Shown: positions 8,439-17,456 of the stretch, in pieces
Layout of the letters: each line of letters opens with the position of its first letter
Numbering within the stretch: position 1 is the stretch's first letter
NCBI GenBank assembly: GCA_018065615.1
Contig: JAGHSY010000055.1
Span: 1 to 39,509, forward strand
Source of the DNA: Candidatus Colenecus caballi
Lineage (GTDB): Bacteria > Bacteroidota > Bacteroidia > Bacteroidales > Bacteroidaceae
Reading direction: 5' to 3'
DNA length: 39,509 nucleotides
Notes under the pieces: generated by a model
Told to the model about the DNA's origin: nothing
The model's database searches: none
The model's input: the letters and a program-made list of their open reading frames with translations, nothing else
Position numbers and translations under genes: made by a program

Positions 8439-9185
8439 TTACTTTTTCTGCTCTGAGACCTGATCGGATGTCAGTCCGAAACGGCGCTCGCGCTGCTGGT
8501 AAGTGTATATGGCCCTGCACAGCTCTTCCATATTGAAATCAGGCCAGAAAGTGTCACAGAAATACAGTTCCGTATAGGCAGACTGCCAAAGCAGATAATT
8601 GCTGAGACGTATTTCACCGCCTGTACGGATAAGCAGTTCAGGATCAGGCATGAAACTGGTGTTCAGATTGTCAGAGAACATTTTCTCGTCTATGGAGTCT
8701 GCCGCAATTTCACCCTTTACAGCCTTTTCTGCCAGAATGCGTGCAGTTCTGGCAATCTCCCAGCGTGAAGAGTAACTCAATGCCAGCACCATACATGAGC
8801 GGTCGTACTGCTTTGTATGTTCCATGCAGTCGTTCAGTTTCTTCTGAATCTCAACCGGCAGTCTTCCAATGTCACCTATTACGCGGAAACGGACCTGATT
8901 CCTTGTAAACACCTCCTCCTCAATATTCTTGAAAAGAAGCCCCATGAGAGCGGTCACCTCGGACTCCGGACGGTTCCAGTTCTCAGTGGAGAAAGTATAG
9001 AGGGTAAGATACTTAATTCCAAGTTCCACCGCATTCTCCATAATCTTACGTACAACCTGGACGCCCTTTATATGTCCTTCTGTCCGTGGCTTTCCCTGTT
9101 GTCTGGCCCATCTGCCGTTCCCGTCCATGATGATTGCAACATGCTGCGGAATCCGGTCTTTATCCAACTGCTCCTGATATGTCAT
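8439..9185 (-). CDS. uppS: Undecaprenyl diphosphate synthase (isoprenyl transferase)
   Basis: Cis-prenyltransferase that makes the C55 lipid carrier for peptidoglycan and polysaccharides. The start at 9185 follows the upstream stop (TGATATG) and gives 248 residues, the usual length. Motifs seen are [21 protein letters not shown] (catalytic Asp21), [15 protein letters not shown], and the C-terminal [20 protein letters not shown] and [10 protein letters not shown]. Longer in-frame starts at 9206 and 9245 overlap the previous gene and add no conserved sequence. It is in the bamA operon, 2 bases before bamA. Confidence 0.95.
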   Translation of the reverse strand: MTYQEQLDKDRIPQHVAIIMDGNGRWARQQGKPRTEGHIKGVQVVRKIMENAVELGIKYLTLYTFSTENWNRPESEVTALMGLLFKNIEEEVFTRNQVRFRVIGDIGRLPVEIQKKLNDCMEHTKQYDRSCMVLALSYSSRWEIARTARILAEKAVKGEIAADSIDEKMFSDNLNTSFMPDPELLIRTGGEIRLSNYLLWQSAYTELYFCDTFWPDFNMEELCRAIYTYQQRERRFGLTSDQVSEQKK

Positions 9186-9186
9186 A

Positions 9187-9885
9187 TCATTTTTCCTTTT
9201 CGTCATTACAATGACAAGGACGTTTGAAAACATCAAACGTGACATACAGCATTGTAAAGCTGTAACTGTCCTTGTTCTTCATTCCCTTTCCCTTTATCAT
9301 GAACGGATTCTCCAGACCCGGCGCCACGTCCTGTGTAACATCAAGGCGGTCCGATGAAGAGAAGCGCATGGTCCACTCCAGACCCAGATTCAACCGTTCA
9401 GACAACTTGTATCTCAATCCCAGTCCTACTGGAAAATTCACTGCAAAATCATTGTTCTGAGGCTTGGGAGCGAAAGTGGCTCCTATGCCCAGAACACCGT
9501 AAGGCGCCAGACGGTGACAGTCGCCAACACTGTAGAGACTGTAACCGCAGAACCCCCATTCAATCTGAACGCCAAAGTCATACAATGTACGGCTGAAACG
9601 CAACCCTTCAGCAGGAAGCGCACCGAATGAGTTTTCGGACTCACCTGAAATTCCAGCTGCAGAGAGATTGGCTTTCAGAGAAAAGCGCGGATTGACATTA
9701 TATCTGAGCAAGGCCGATATGACACCGTTCGTGTTTCTGAACATACGGGTATTGGCATCACCCATGTAGAAACTGCCGCCACCAGCAAGGCCGGCCTCCA
9801 TGAGATAGCCGTCATCCTGGGCTGACACCTTTGTGCCGGCCAGCGTCATGAACGCCAATATCAGAAAGCCTAATCCTGTGCGCAT
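9187..9885 (-). CDS. Small outer-membrane beta-barrel protein (DUF6089-like)
   Basis: Exported protein of 232 residues. The signal peptide (1-22, ending VSAQ) is followed by alternating hydrophobic and aromatic strands typical of an 8-stranded barrel: [48 protein letters not shown] and [20 protein letters not shown]. Barrel proteins of this kind are regularly found just upstream of uppS in Bacteroidales and are catalogued as DUF6089; I assign that by context and resemblance. The C-terminal tail [11 protein letters not shown] is unusually charged and lacks a terminal aromatic. The molecular role is unknown. Confidence 0.75.
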   Translation of the reverse strand: MRTGLGFLILAFMTLAGTKVSAQDDGYLMEAGLAGGGSFYMGDANTRMFRNTNGVISALLRYNVNPRFSLKANLSAAGISGESENSFGALPAEGLRFSRTLYDFGVQIEWGFCGYSLYSVGDCHRLAPYGVLGIGATFAPKPQNNDFAVNFPVGLGLRYKLSERLNLGLEWTMRFSSSDRLDVTQDVAPGLENPFMIKGKGMKNKDSYSFTMLYVTFDVFKRPCHCNDEKEK

Positions 9886-9892
9886 TGAGTGT

Positions 9893-11239
9893 TCAACGTT
9901 TGTTCAACCTGTTTATGGCGCCACGCCAGACCTGCCCGTCTGCTGTCATTATCCATATCGAACCTAGACGGTCAACGGCGTAAGCGAAACCCGCACTGCT
10001 GCCAGCCAGCGCGGAGGGCATCTGCATATACTGGTTCCATGAAGAATATTCCTCGGCGTAACGGTTGCACTTATGCCATGTTATGCCGTTGTCCACAGAC
10101 TGCCAGAAACAGTCAAGCCCTGAACCGAATGCGAAAAGCGCACCGTCATAACTGATCAGGGACAGGCCTTCAAGAACGGGAAGACGGTAACTGCTGTATG
10201 AGGCCGGCTCCGTCCTTGTCCATACGCTGTCCGTTGAAAGCTTTGTCCAGACATCGGCATACAGGCTGCCGCTGCCGACACCTACTGCTACTGTCCTGAC
10301 TATATTCTCATTGGTTGCCAGTGCATTTGAATAAGTATGGACAAGAGAATCCGGGAATCCTGCAGGCATGGCCTGTGACGTCCAGGTACGCATGTCTTCC
10401 GATGAAAGGAGACTGCCGTCTGTTCCTGCAGCCCACACTATACCTGACATGTCTGCAGGAGAAAACAGTGTTCTGAAGCCAGATGCGCCCTGAGTCCAGT
10501 TTATACCGTCAGCAGAACTGCAGAGACATGCCCCTGAAATAGTGTACATGCCGTCAGAACGTACAATGACATTTCCGTCCCATGTTGAGGCATCAATTCC
10601 GCTTAAAGGCCCCGGCGCCGTCCATGAACCCGTCAATATGTTTCTGAAGGTGACCGATGGAGTCCCGCTTTCATAGCCAAAGGCGTATATTGTATCGGAC
10701 CTTACGGCCGAACTCCTTATGTCAAATGGACTGAAACCGGCGGTATCGGCATCAGTCCAGACAAGTGAATCGGGGAACATCTTGTGAATGTTGACCTGGA
10801 TGCTGTAATCCCTGACGAAAGAGCCGTCAGTTGAAACAGCTGAAAAAATGACCGGACGGGTAAAGTCTATGGAATCATAAGACATCCATGCATAAATCTC
10901 TTTTTCAGGATCATCGTCATAACGGTACACGACAGACCCCGTTGCTGATACGGAAACCGTGACAGCATTGATTTCAGAACCGTATGCCAGGGAATCAATG
11001 TTGTATATCCTGTTTGAAAACTGGTCAATGGTCATGGGGTACATGTGACCTGCCTCACGTTTGCAGATTGTGGTATCATGGCCCAAGTAGTTTATATCAT
11101 GAAAACGGACATCGTAATATCCCAGCGTAAAACCGGTAATAGCAGCTTGCGGGTCTGTCTGAACTTCCGGATCATCCATACAGGAATATGTCATGGACAG
11201 CAGAATCAGGGCTGACGGTAGGAAAAATCTTTTCATCAA
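9893..11239 (-). CDS. DUF6242-like lipoprotein with beta-propeller-like repeats
   Basis: Predicted lipoprotein of 448 residues. The signal peptide ends SMTYSC (lipidated Cys about residue 20). The N-terminal third (about 30-155) is a beta-sandwich-like region with YYDVRFHDINYLGHDTT and AVTVSVSATGSVVYRYDDD, resembling the DUF6242 N-terminal domain. The remainder repeats patterns such as SADGINWTQGASG, SSEDMRTWTSQAMPAG and SVDNGITWHKCN. These Asp/Trp-box-like turns are typical of sialidase or BNR-type beta-propellers. It is the first gene of the envelope operon, 7 bases before the next gene, with its own promoter box upstream. The function is unknown. Confidence 0.72.
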   Translation of the reverse strand: MMKRFFLPSALILLSMTYSCMDDPEVQTDPQAAITGFTLGYYDVRFHDINYLGHDTTICKREAGHMYPMTIDQFSNRIYNIDSLAYGSEINAVTVSVSATGSVVYRYDDDPEKEIYAWMSYDSIDFTRPVIFSAVSTDGSFVRDYSIQVNIHKMFPDSLVWTDADTAGFSPFDIRSSAVRSDTIYAFGYESGTPSVTFRNILTGSWTAPGPLSGIDASTWDGNVIVRSDGMYTISGACLCSSADGINWTQGASGFRTLFSPADMSGIVWAAGTDGSLLSSEDMRTWTSQAMPAGFPDSLVHTYSNALATNENIVRTVAVGVGSGSLYADVWTKLSTDSVWTRTEPASYSSYRLPVLEGLSLISYDGALFAFGSGLDCFWQSVDNGITWHKCNRYAEEYSSWNQYMQMPSALAGSSAGFAYAVDRLGSIWIMTADGQVWRGAINRLNKR

Positions 11240-11268
11240 TTTTCTAGCTCTTTATTTATTGAACCGCG

Positions 11269-11276
11269 CAAAATTA
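11269..11276 (-). promoter_or_regulatory. Putative -7 box for the envelope operon
   Basis: On the minus strand this reads TAATTTTG (TAnnTTTG), 29 bases before the first gene of the DUF6242-to-murI operon. No convincing -33 element is seen at the right distance. It is probably the main promoter for all eight genes because the gaps downstream are short. Confidence 0.4.
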
Positions 11277-11326
11277 ACAACAATTTCCGACCAAGGGTGT
11301 TTAAGGATGTTGTTTTATATTAAAGA

Positions 11327-11358
11327 TTGGGCACAATGGGCATATTTTCGTAACTTCG
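11327..11358 (+). promoter_or_regulatory. Putative pyrE promoter
   Basis: TTGG at 11327-11330 and TAACTTCG at 11351-11358 are separated by 20 bases, the expected spacing for Bacteroidetes -33/-7 elements (the -7 box has one mismatch to TAnnTTTG). The predicted transcript starts about 28 bases before the pyrE ATG. Confidence 0.5.
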
Positions 11359-11392
11359 CGGCACCGAAAAACCAATAAATTCAAAAACATAC

Positions 11393-12025
11393 ATGGACAA
11401 CGTCAAGAAACAGGTGGCACGCGAACTGTTGCGCATCACCGCAGTAAAAGTCCAGCCCGATGCCCCATTCACCTGGGCATCAGGATGGCATTCACCATTC
11501 TATTGCGACAACCGCAAAGCTCTTTCATACCCCGATGTAAGAAATCTTATACGCGACTCCCTGTGCAGCAGCATTGAAAAGGATTTCCCTGAGTTCGATG
11601 TAATTGCAGGCGTAGCGACCGGAGCCATTGCCCAGGGCGCACTTGTCGCTGACCGCTTGGGCAAGCCGTTTGTCTATGTCCGTTCGGCTCCTAAAGACCA
11701 CGGCATGGGAAACCTTATTGAAGGATATCTTCCTGAAGGCAGCCGCGTAATGGTTGTCGAGGACCTTGTGTCAACCGGTGGAAGCAGCCTGAAGGCAGTC
11801 GAAGCTTTACGCGCTGCCGGTTGTGAGGTCGTTGGCATGGTCGCTTCCTTCACTTACGGATTCCCCGTGGCAGAACAGGCTTTTGCCGCCGCCGGAGTGA
11901 AGCTTGTCACCCTGACAGACTACCCCGCCATGCTTGAGACCGCCGTTGAATCGGAATATATCAGAAAGGAAAGCCTTCCCACTCTTGAGGAATGGCGCAA
12001 GAACCCATCGGAATGGGGCAAATAA
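11393..12025 (+). CDS. pyrE: Orotate phosphoribosyltransferase
   Basis: Transfers phosphoribose from PRPP to orotate to make OMP in pyrimidine synthesis. It is 210 residues. Diagnostic segments are FTWASGWHSPFYCDNRK near the N terminus, GVATGAIAQGALVADRLGKP, the KDHGMGNLIEG loop and the PRPP-binding motif VMVVEDLVSTGGSS (about residues 117-130). It heads a plus-strand operon with the SRPBCC protein (6-base gap) and argH. Confidence 0.95.
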   Translation: MDNVKKQVARELLRITAVKVQPDAPFTWASGWHSPFYCDNRKALSYPDVRNLIRDSLCSSIEKDFPEFDVIAGVATGAIAQGALVADRLGKPFVYVRSAPKDHGMGNLIEGYLPEGSRVMVVEDLVSTGGSSLKAVEALRAAGCEVVGMVASFTYGFPVAEQAFAAAGVKLVTLTDYPAMLETAVESEYIRKESLPTLEEWRKNPSEWGK

Positions 12026-12031
12026 ACACCG

Positions 12032-12457
12032 ATGAAAAGGATAGAAAGTGATATAAAGCAGATACCGTATCCACAGGAGTCGGTCTTTGCAAAAGTGTCT
12101 GATCTGAGCAACCTGCGCTACATTGCAGACCGCATTCCGCAAGAGCAGGCACAACAGTTCAAGGTTGAAGACCTGCAGTGCACACCGGACAGCGTGAGCT
12201 GCAGCATATCACCGGTAGGCCGCATTGAGATAGGTATCGTGTCACGCGAACCTTTCAAATGCGTCAAGATGGAAACCATGCAGTCACCCATCAGACTGAC
12301 CATGTGGATCCAGCTGGTTCCCACGGGTGATGCGTCATGCAAAATGAAACTGACCGTCGATGCCGACATTAACGTGTTCATGGCAAAGATGGTGGAAAAA
12401 CCGCTGACAGAAGCCGTTGGAAAGCTGGCTGACATGCTGTCCATGTTACCATATTAA
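12032..12457 (+). CDS. SRPBCC (START-like) family protein
   Basis: Small cytoplasmic protein of 141 residues with no signal peptide. The pattern of an N-terminal strand, two short helices (SVFAKVSDLSNLRYIADRIP), a run of antiparallel strands (CSISPVGRIEIGIVSREPF and IRLTMWIQLVPTGDASCKMKLTVDAD) and a long C-terminal helix (MVEKPLTEAVGKLADMLSMLPY) is that of the SRPBCC/polyketide-cyclase fold, which binds hydrophobic ligands. The ligand is unknown. It sits between pyrE and argH in one operon. A direct role in arginine or pyrimidine synthesis is not evident. Confidence 0.75.
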   Translation: MKRIESDIKQIPYPQESVFAKVSDLSNLRYIADRIPQEQAQQFKVEDLQCTPDSVSCSISPVGRIEIGIVSREPFKCVKMETMQSPIRLTMWIQLVPTGDASCKMKLTVDADINVFMAKMVEKPLTEAVGKLADMLSMLPY

Positions 12458-12468
12458 AATTCACCGCT

Positions 12469-13806
12469 ATGAAACCTATCTGGGACAAGGGAAAACCGGT
12501 AAACGAACTCATTCAGAAATACACCGTAGGACGTGACCGCGAAATGGACCTTCTGCTTGCAAAGTATGACGTCCAGGGCTCACTGGCACACATAAGAATG
12601 CTTGAATCCATCGGACTTCTGGAGGCCGATGAACTGAAGGCTCTGTCTGACGGACTCAAGGACTTGCTGCCGGTCATTGAACGCGGAGAGTTTGTCATTG
12701 AAGACGGCGTTGAGGACGTGCATTCACAAGTCGAACTCATGCTGACCCGCCAGCTTGGTGACATGGGAAAGAAGATACACAGCGGCCGTTCGCGCAATGA
12801 CCAGGTGCTTGTTGACCTTAAGCTGTTCACACGTGACCGTCTGCGCGGAATTGTCAGTTCGGTGAAAGGCCTGTTTGACATACTTGTACGTCAGAGTGAA
12901 AAGTACAGGAACGTGCTTCTGCCCGGCTACACACACCTGCAGATTGCAATGCCTTCATCATTCGGACTGTGGCTTGGCGCATATGCCGAGGCCCTGACCG
13001 ATGACATGCTCCTGCTGCGCGCAGCCTTTGACCAGGCCAACCGCAACCCGCTGGGATCAGCCGCAGGCTACGGCTCGTCTTTCCCCCTGAACCGTCAGAT
13101 GACCACTGACCTGCTGGGTTTCGAATCAATGAACTACAACGTGGTCTATGCACAGATGACACGCGGAAAGCTGGAGCGCAACGTAGCTTACGCACTTGCA
13201 TCTGTAGCCGCCACCATAAGCCGTCTGGCCTTTGACGCCTGCCTGTACAACAGCCAGAACTTTGCTTTCATTAAGCTGCCTGACGACTGCACCACCGGTT
13301 CAAGCATCATGCCGCACAAGAAGAACCCCGATGTGTTTGAGCTGACACGCGCACGCTGCAACCGTCTCCAGGCCCTGCCGCAGGAGATCACATTGATGAC
13401 CAACAACCTTCCCAGCGGATATTTCCGTGACATGCAGCTGGTCAAGGAAGTGTTCCTGCCCGCATTCGAACAGATGGAGGAGATTCTTGCCATGACCGGA
13501 TACATGATGGACCACATGACTGTCAGGGAGAACATTCTTGATGACCCCAAGTACGATGCCATATTCAGCGTTGAAGAAGTCAACCGTCTTGCACGTGAAG
13601 GCATGCCTTTCCGTGAGGCCTACCGCAAGGTCGGAGCCGACATTGAAAACGGAACATTCAAAGCAGACAAGAACATTCACCACACCCATGAAGGCAGCAT
13701 AGGCAACCTGTGCAATGACCGCATAACAGCCCGCATGGAACAGCTGGTCTCACAGTTCCCGTTCAATGGGATAGATGCCGCCATTGAGAAGCTGACTTCA
13801 CGATGA
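12469..13806 (+). CDS. argH: Argininosuccinate lyase
   Basis: Last step of arginine synthesis: argininosuccinate to arginine and fumarate. It is 445 residues, slightly short of the common 455-465. Signature elements of the aspartase/fumarase superfamily are present: EDVHSQVELMLTRQLGDMGKKIHSGRSRNDQV read in two parts, LPGYTHLQIAMPSSFGLW, and the superfamily signature TTGSSIMPHKKNPDVFEL containing the catalytic serine loop. The gene is 11 bases after the SRPBCC gene, and its TGA overlaps the next ATG (ATGA). Confidence 0.95.
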   Translation: MKPIWDKGKPVNELIQKYTVGRDREMDLLLAKYDVQGSLAHIRMLESIGLLEADELKALSDGLKDLLPVIERGEFVIEDGVEDVHSQVELMLTRQLGDMGKKIHSGRSRNDQVLVDLKLFTRDRLRGIVSSVKGLFDILVRQSEKYRNVLLPGYTHLQIAMPSSFGLWLGAYAEALTDDMLLLRAAFDQANRNPLGSAAGYGSSFPLNRQMTTDLLGFESMNYNVVYAQMTRGKLERNVAYALASVAATISRLAFDACLYNSQNFAFIKLPDDCTTGSSIMPHKKNPDVFELTRARCNRLQALPQEITLMTNNLPSGYFRDMQLVKEVFLPAFEQMEEILAMTGYMMDHMTVRENILDDPKYDAIFSVEEVNRLAREGMPFREAYRKVGADIENGTFKADKNIHHTHEGSIGNLCNDRITARMEQLVSQFPFNGIDAAIEKLTSR

Positions 13807-14312
13807 AAAGGGGAATTCTGCTGCTGTTGACCATTCTTGCAACCGCAGGCTGCGAGAAAAACAGCTACAGCACATTCTCCAACAAGTACAGAGTGATATT
13901 CAGCTACAGCACACAGTATGAACCGTTCAACCAGATTACATCGGCGGGACGGTTCGTTTCAGTCAGACAGGTTGGCAGCATAATCAAAACGGTTGACTCG
14001 GACGGGAACAGAAAGGATTATGAACTGACTGAGATTCAAAGCCGTTCATTCGTCATGGGGCTGGCCGGACTCATAATAGGCACACCGACTTTGAACAATG
14101 ACGACATGTCTGTCTGGGCATACGACCTTGGCTGTCCCGAATGCGACAACGGAAACAGACTGACCTTCAACACAACAGGAAAGGCATCATGCGCCAAATG
14201 CGGCGGAATATGGGATATGAACCGAAGCGGCTTTCCGGAAAACGGCAAAATGCGGCCGCTCTACCGTTACCCCACATATTTCAGTTCTTCATCAATAACC
14301 GTCCAGAACTGA
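13803..14312 (+). CDS. Lipoprotein with a four-cysteine Rieske-like/zinc-ribbon domain
   Basis: Predicted lipoprotein of 169 residues. The signal peptide ends ATAGC, giving an acylated Cys at about residue 17. The C-terminal half carries two CxxC pairs: YDLGCPECDNG (about 106-116) and SCAKCGGIWDMNRSGFPENG (about 126-145). It then has a conserved-looking RYPTYF tail. The layout resembles Bacteroidetes lipoproteins annotated as Rieske-like, but here both metal-binding pairs are Cys-Cys rather than Cys-His, so zinc or iron binding is inferred. It overlaps the argH stop by 4 bases and is followed 4 bases later by a small barrel gene, so it is co-transcribed. Confidence 0.62.
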   Translation: MKRGILLLLTILATAGCEKNSYSTFSNKYRVIFSYSTQYEPFNQITSAGRFVSVRQVGSIIKTVDSDGNRKDYELTEIQSRSFVMGLAGLIIGTPTLNNDDMSVWAYDLGCPECDNGNRLTFNTTGKASCAKCGGIWDMNRSGFPENGKMRPLYRYPTYFSSSSITVQN

Positions 14313-14316
14313 AACC

Positions 14317-14865
14317 ATGAAAGGAAAACTGCTGCTAATTGCCCTATTGATCTGCTGCCGGACTGGTGCGCAGGTTACAGACTGTAGGAATGACCTTAAG
14401 ATCACCTTCCTTTCCTGGGGAACAGGATCTTCAAAAATTTCATACGAACGGGTCACATGGCCCAATCAGACCGATGAAATCACATTCGGGCTCATAAGCA
14501 TGGGCTATGACAAGTTTGGCAATGATCCCAACGGAATAACCGTACGCTATGCGCACAAGTGGATCATTGCAGGAAATGTAGAAAAGCCGCTGGAAGGACT
14601 GTACATACGTCCTGAACTGGTCTGGTCACAGTACCGCTATGACCGGAAGAAAGGCGGACGTACCACATCGGACATGTGCGCACTGTTTGGAACTGCAGGA
14701 TACCAGCATATCTGGAAACGGCTGGTCATGGACGGTTTCATAGGGTTTGGTCCATGCACAGGATACCGTGCCGACACATACTATCAGCACGGTTTCATAA
14801 CCTGTAAGGCCACAGGCGCAAACATAGCATACACCTTTGGGATGAAGTTGGGAGTCGCTTTCTGA
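14317..14865 (+). CDS. Small exported protein, likely outer-membrane beta-barrel
   Basis: 182 residues with a signal peptide (1-18, ending TGAQ). The mature part alternates strands such as DEITFGLISMGYDKFG, GLYIRPELVWSQYRYDR, CALFGTAGYQHIWKRL and NIAYTFGMKLGVAF, and ends with Phe, as outer-membrane barrels do. I do not recognise the family; DUF3575-type barrels look similar. It is the last gene of the pyrE operon. Its stop codon abuts the stop of the convergent GH54 gene. Confidence 0.6.
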   Translation: MKGKLLLIALLICCRTGAQVTDCRNDLKITFLSWGTGSSKISYERVTWPNQTDEITFGLISMGYDKFGNDPNGITVRYAHKWIIAGNVEKPLEGLYIRPELVWSQYRYDRKKGGRTTSDMCALFGTAGYQHIWKRLVMDGFIGFGPCTGYRADTYYQHGFITCKATGANIAYTFGMKLGVAF

Positions 14866-17409
14866 TTATCTGTTGGCAGCACCCGGAGTAGGATTGTCCG
14901 ATACACGGAAATCACTGCTCAGATTATCAGTGTCATTTCCATCAGGGAAACGGACAAGACTCTTTGGAGCAGGAGCAGCATCGGTAGGACTGAACCTGCC
15001 AAAACCACCGAATCTTACACGTGTCTGCGGAACGACGGCTATGCTTCCGCCGGCACTCTGATCGCCCTCAAGGACGGCCAGTTCCGGACTGGCAATCGTA
15101 CCGTTGGCACTTGAACTGCTCTGCTGTGAACCATAGACTACGGCATCGGACACAACACCTGATCTGGGATCAAAAAGTTCGATGGAACCGGCTGTTTCTG
15201 AAAGTGAATAGCCATAATACTGATTGAATTCAGCCTTGCCTTTCAGAACCGGAGCCATGAGTTCCGCATCGGACTCAAGTGCAGGAGAAATGGTGTACGG
15301 CCTGCCAAGAGGCTGGATGGCGTCACCGCTGAAATGCTCGAACCTTATTGACGGGTTGAATGTCACGCCGGTCCCGTAACACCAGGCGTCAACCTTGGCA
15401 ATGTGGTTGCCTTTGAGCGGTTCCTTGAGTGATACGGTGCCTGCATCTTCAACACGCCCCTGTCCTATGCGGCGGCCTGCCGGGAGTGTGGAAGGCTTGA
15501 CAACGGCTGCTATGACCACCTCTTCAAGACGGTCTCCGGTATCGATCTTAAGCAACGAACCGGGTTCAAGACCTTCCGTTGACTCAAGTCTCAGTTCGGT
15601 GTCACCTGCTTTCGATTCAAATGAGATCACGGTCTGGAGAGCGGCTGTTCCGACTGACTTTACGGTCACGACTTCATAATTGCCGCCAAGATCTATACCC
15701 ATGAGCTGACCTGGTTCGAGACCTGCAACAGAGGTGACGGGCAGATTGAAAGCACCGTTCTGGAACCTGAGCCTGTAACCTTCAGACACCGGCATGAATA
15801 TGGTCGTCATGGGACCCGCCGGTGTTCCGGAACTGGCCTTGTATTCCTTTCCACCAATAATCACCTTTTCCGCATGGGCACTGAGACTGACTTCAGACGC
15901 ACCCTTGCCGGCAGCCACGGTAACAGCATTGGGGGCCAGTGCCAGAGTGTAGAAACCGCCGGCCGGAATCGTTGTTCCCTCAGGGATGGTGGCTATTGTC
16001 AAAGGAGCCCACCCGCTGCGGCGTGCAATTATCTGCATGCCGGACAAATCGGTCTCCGTCTTTGAGAAAAGTTCGATGAACTGGGGATATTCTGCATTTG
16101 CAAGCTGCACTTCATTTATCTTGACCGGTTCTGAACAGCGCAGGGGAACTGACACGGCAGACTCAACACCATCTATGACCACATGAATTGTGGCATAGCC
16201 GGCAGAGCGGAATGAAGGAGACCCGACTGCAATCTGAACTCCGTTGGAAGAACGGTTTTGGGAAACCAGTTTCCAGCCTTCGGGCAGGTCCACACCAAAA
16301 CTGTCAAACTGTGATGTCACAGAACAGAAAAGGCTCTTCTCTTCACCCGGAAGGAACGTTGTGGGACGGCTTACAGAAAGCGGGTACTTGTTGTACCTTA
16401 CCTTTGCTATGTTCTTCTGTACGGTACTGATTGCCTTGTCTGTGGGGTAGCCCACGGTCATGACGCCCTCAAAGAACGTGCCGGCAGAACCGTTGCCGTT
16501 GTCACCGCCGTTACCCAGCAGCATGGCGCCCTTCTTGTGCATCGGAAAGTAATTGTCATTGTCTGGGGTGCCGGGACGCACACCGCTGTAAAAGGTTATC
16601 AGCGTGTCCCATGATGCATCGGCCCCGCGCAGGTCCCAACGGTTGCCGCCACCGCCGTTCACAAAGACCGATACAAACGGCCAGCTGTCAATTGACGGGA
16701 CATCGTTCTTCTTGGGACTGTAGCCTGAAAACAGGCCGGACTCCATATCGGACATTATCCACGGGCCGTCACCGTTGCCGCTGCCCCACGCCGTTGCATT
16801 GCCGAAATATGTGGTTTCCATTGTGCCGGTGCCCACTGCACGTCCGTTGGTCGATGAGTTGCCGTAGTCAAAGCAGCAGCCGCTGTCATAGTGCGTGCCG
16901 TCAATCACGTAGTACATGCCTTCAGGTTCGTCATTGATGGCCAGACCGCGGGCCTGGTTGCACCGGAATCCCATTCCCGGCATGATGAATACGCCGTATG
17001 CCTTGTGCCCGTCAATAATGACAGGAGCCATGTCAGCAATTGGAAGCGTGTTGAAATTGCCCTTGTCGGGTCCCAAAAATGTTCCCGGAGGGGCCTGCAG
17101 CAGGTCATTGCCCATGCCTGACTGGTCATAGATCTTTGTTATGACACAGTACGTGCCCCTGCTGAATTCGTCCTGCATGGCGGCATTGGCATAGCCGTCC
17201 TTCAGGGCATATATGTCAAGCAGCTGTCCGTCGGACTCACGGCGCACCTGGTACAGCGGGCCGTCATATTGGGAATTGAGCAGACGCGTTGTGGAATGCG
17301 CCGTAACTGCGGGAGTGCCGTTCTTGCGGTAAATGTCACACGGCAGGTCACCACGGCCACAGCTTGTAATAGATGCAGCCAGGACAAGAAGAAATGTAAG
17401 TTTTTTCAT
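14866..17409 (-). CDS. GH54-type alpha-L-arabinofuranosidase lipoprotein with lamin-tail domain
   Basis: Predicted surface lipoprotein (Cys about 17) of 847 residues. Residues 22-340 match the catalytic domain of GH54 (fungal AbfB type) closely: CDIYRKNGTPAVTAHSTTR, IYDQSGMGNDLLQAPPG, GTHYDSGCCFDYGN with the vicinal Cys178-Cys179, and GDGPWIMSDMESGLFSG. E223 is the expected nucleophile, and D303 in LLGNGGDNGNGS the expected acid/base. In place of the fungal CBM42 there is a linker and a lamin-tail-like domain starting INEVQLANAEYPQFIELF (about 431) and ending FRVSDNPTPGAAN. It appears split by an insert with two GLEPG...ID.G repeats. The likely role is removing arabinose from arabinoxylan. 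It is divergent from an esterase. Confidence 0.85.
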   Translation of the reverse strand: MKKLTFLLVLAASITSCGRGDLPCDIYRKNGTPAVTAHSTTRLLNSQYDGPLYQVRRESDGQLLDIYALKDGYANAAMQDEFSRGTYCVITKIYDQSGMGNDLLQAPPGTFLGPDKGNFNTLPIADMAPVIIDGHKAYGVFIMPGMGFRCNQARGLAINDEPEGMYYVIDGTHYDSGCCFDYGNSSTNGRAVGTGTMETTYFGNATAWGSGNGDGPWIMSDMESGLFSGYSPKKNDVPSIDSWPFVSVFVNGGGGNRWDLRGADASWDTLITFYSGVRPGTPDNDNYFPMHKKGAMLLGNGGDNGNGSAGTFFEGVMTVGYPTDKAISTVQKNIAKVRYNKYPLSVSRPTTFLPGEEKSLFCSVTSQFDSFGVDLPEGWKLVSQNRSSNGVQIAVGSPSFRSAGYATIHVVIDGVESAVSVPLRCSEPVKINEVQLANAEYPQFIELFSKTETDLSGMQIIARRSGWAPLTIATIPEGTTIPAGGFYTLALAPNAVTVAAGKGASEVSLSAHAEKVIIGGKEYKASSGTPAGPMTTIFMPVSEGYRLRFQNGAFNLPVTSVAGLEPGQLMGIDLGGNYEVVTVKSVGTAALQTVISFESKAGDTELRLESTEGLEPGSLLKIDTGDRLEEVVIAAVVKPSTLPAGRRIGQGRVEDAGTVSLKEPLKGNHIAKVDAWCYGTGVTFNPSIRFEHFSGDAIQPLGRPYTISPALESDAELMAPVLKGKAEFNQYYGYSLSETAGSIELFDPRSGVVSDAVVYGSQQSSSSANGTIASPELAVLEGDQSAGGSIAVVPQTRVRFGGFGRFSPTDAAPAPKSLVRFPDGNDTDNLSSDFRVSDNPTPGAANR

Positions 17410-17428
17410 TAAGTTGGTCAGTTTTTCC

Positions 17429-17436
17429 CAAAGTTA
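17429..17436 (-). promoter_or_regulatory. Putative -7 box of the GH54 gene
   Basis: On the minus strand this reads TAACTTTG (TAnnTTTG), 20 bases before the ATG at 17409. The -33 position is not convincing. It lies 13 bases from the opposite-facing box for the esterase. Confidence 0.45.
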
Positions 17437-17448
17437 TGAATAAACCGC

Positions 17449-17456
17449 TACTTTTG
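17449..17456 (+). promoter_or_regulatory. Putative -7 box of the esterase gene
   Basis: TACTTTTG (TAnnTTTG) lies 26 bases before the chosen ATG at 17483. A T-rich run sits about 20 bases upstream. Together with the GH54 box it makes an overlapping divergent promoter, suggesting joint control. Confidence 0.45.
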
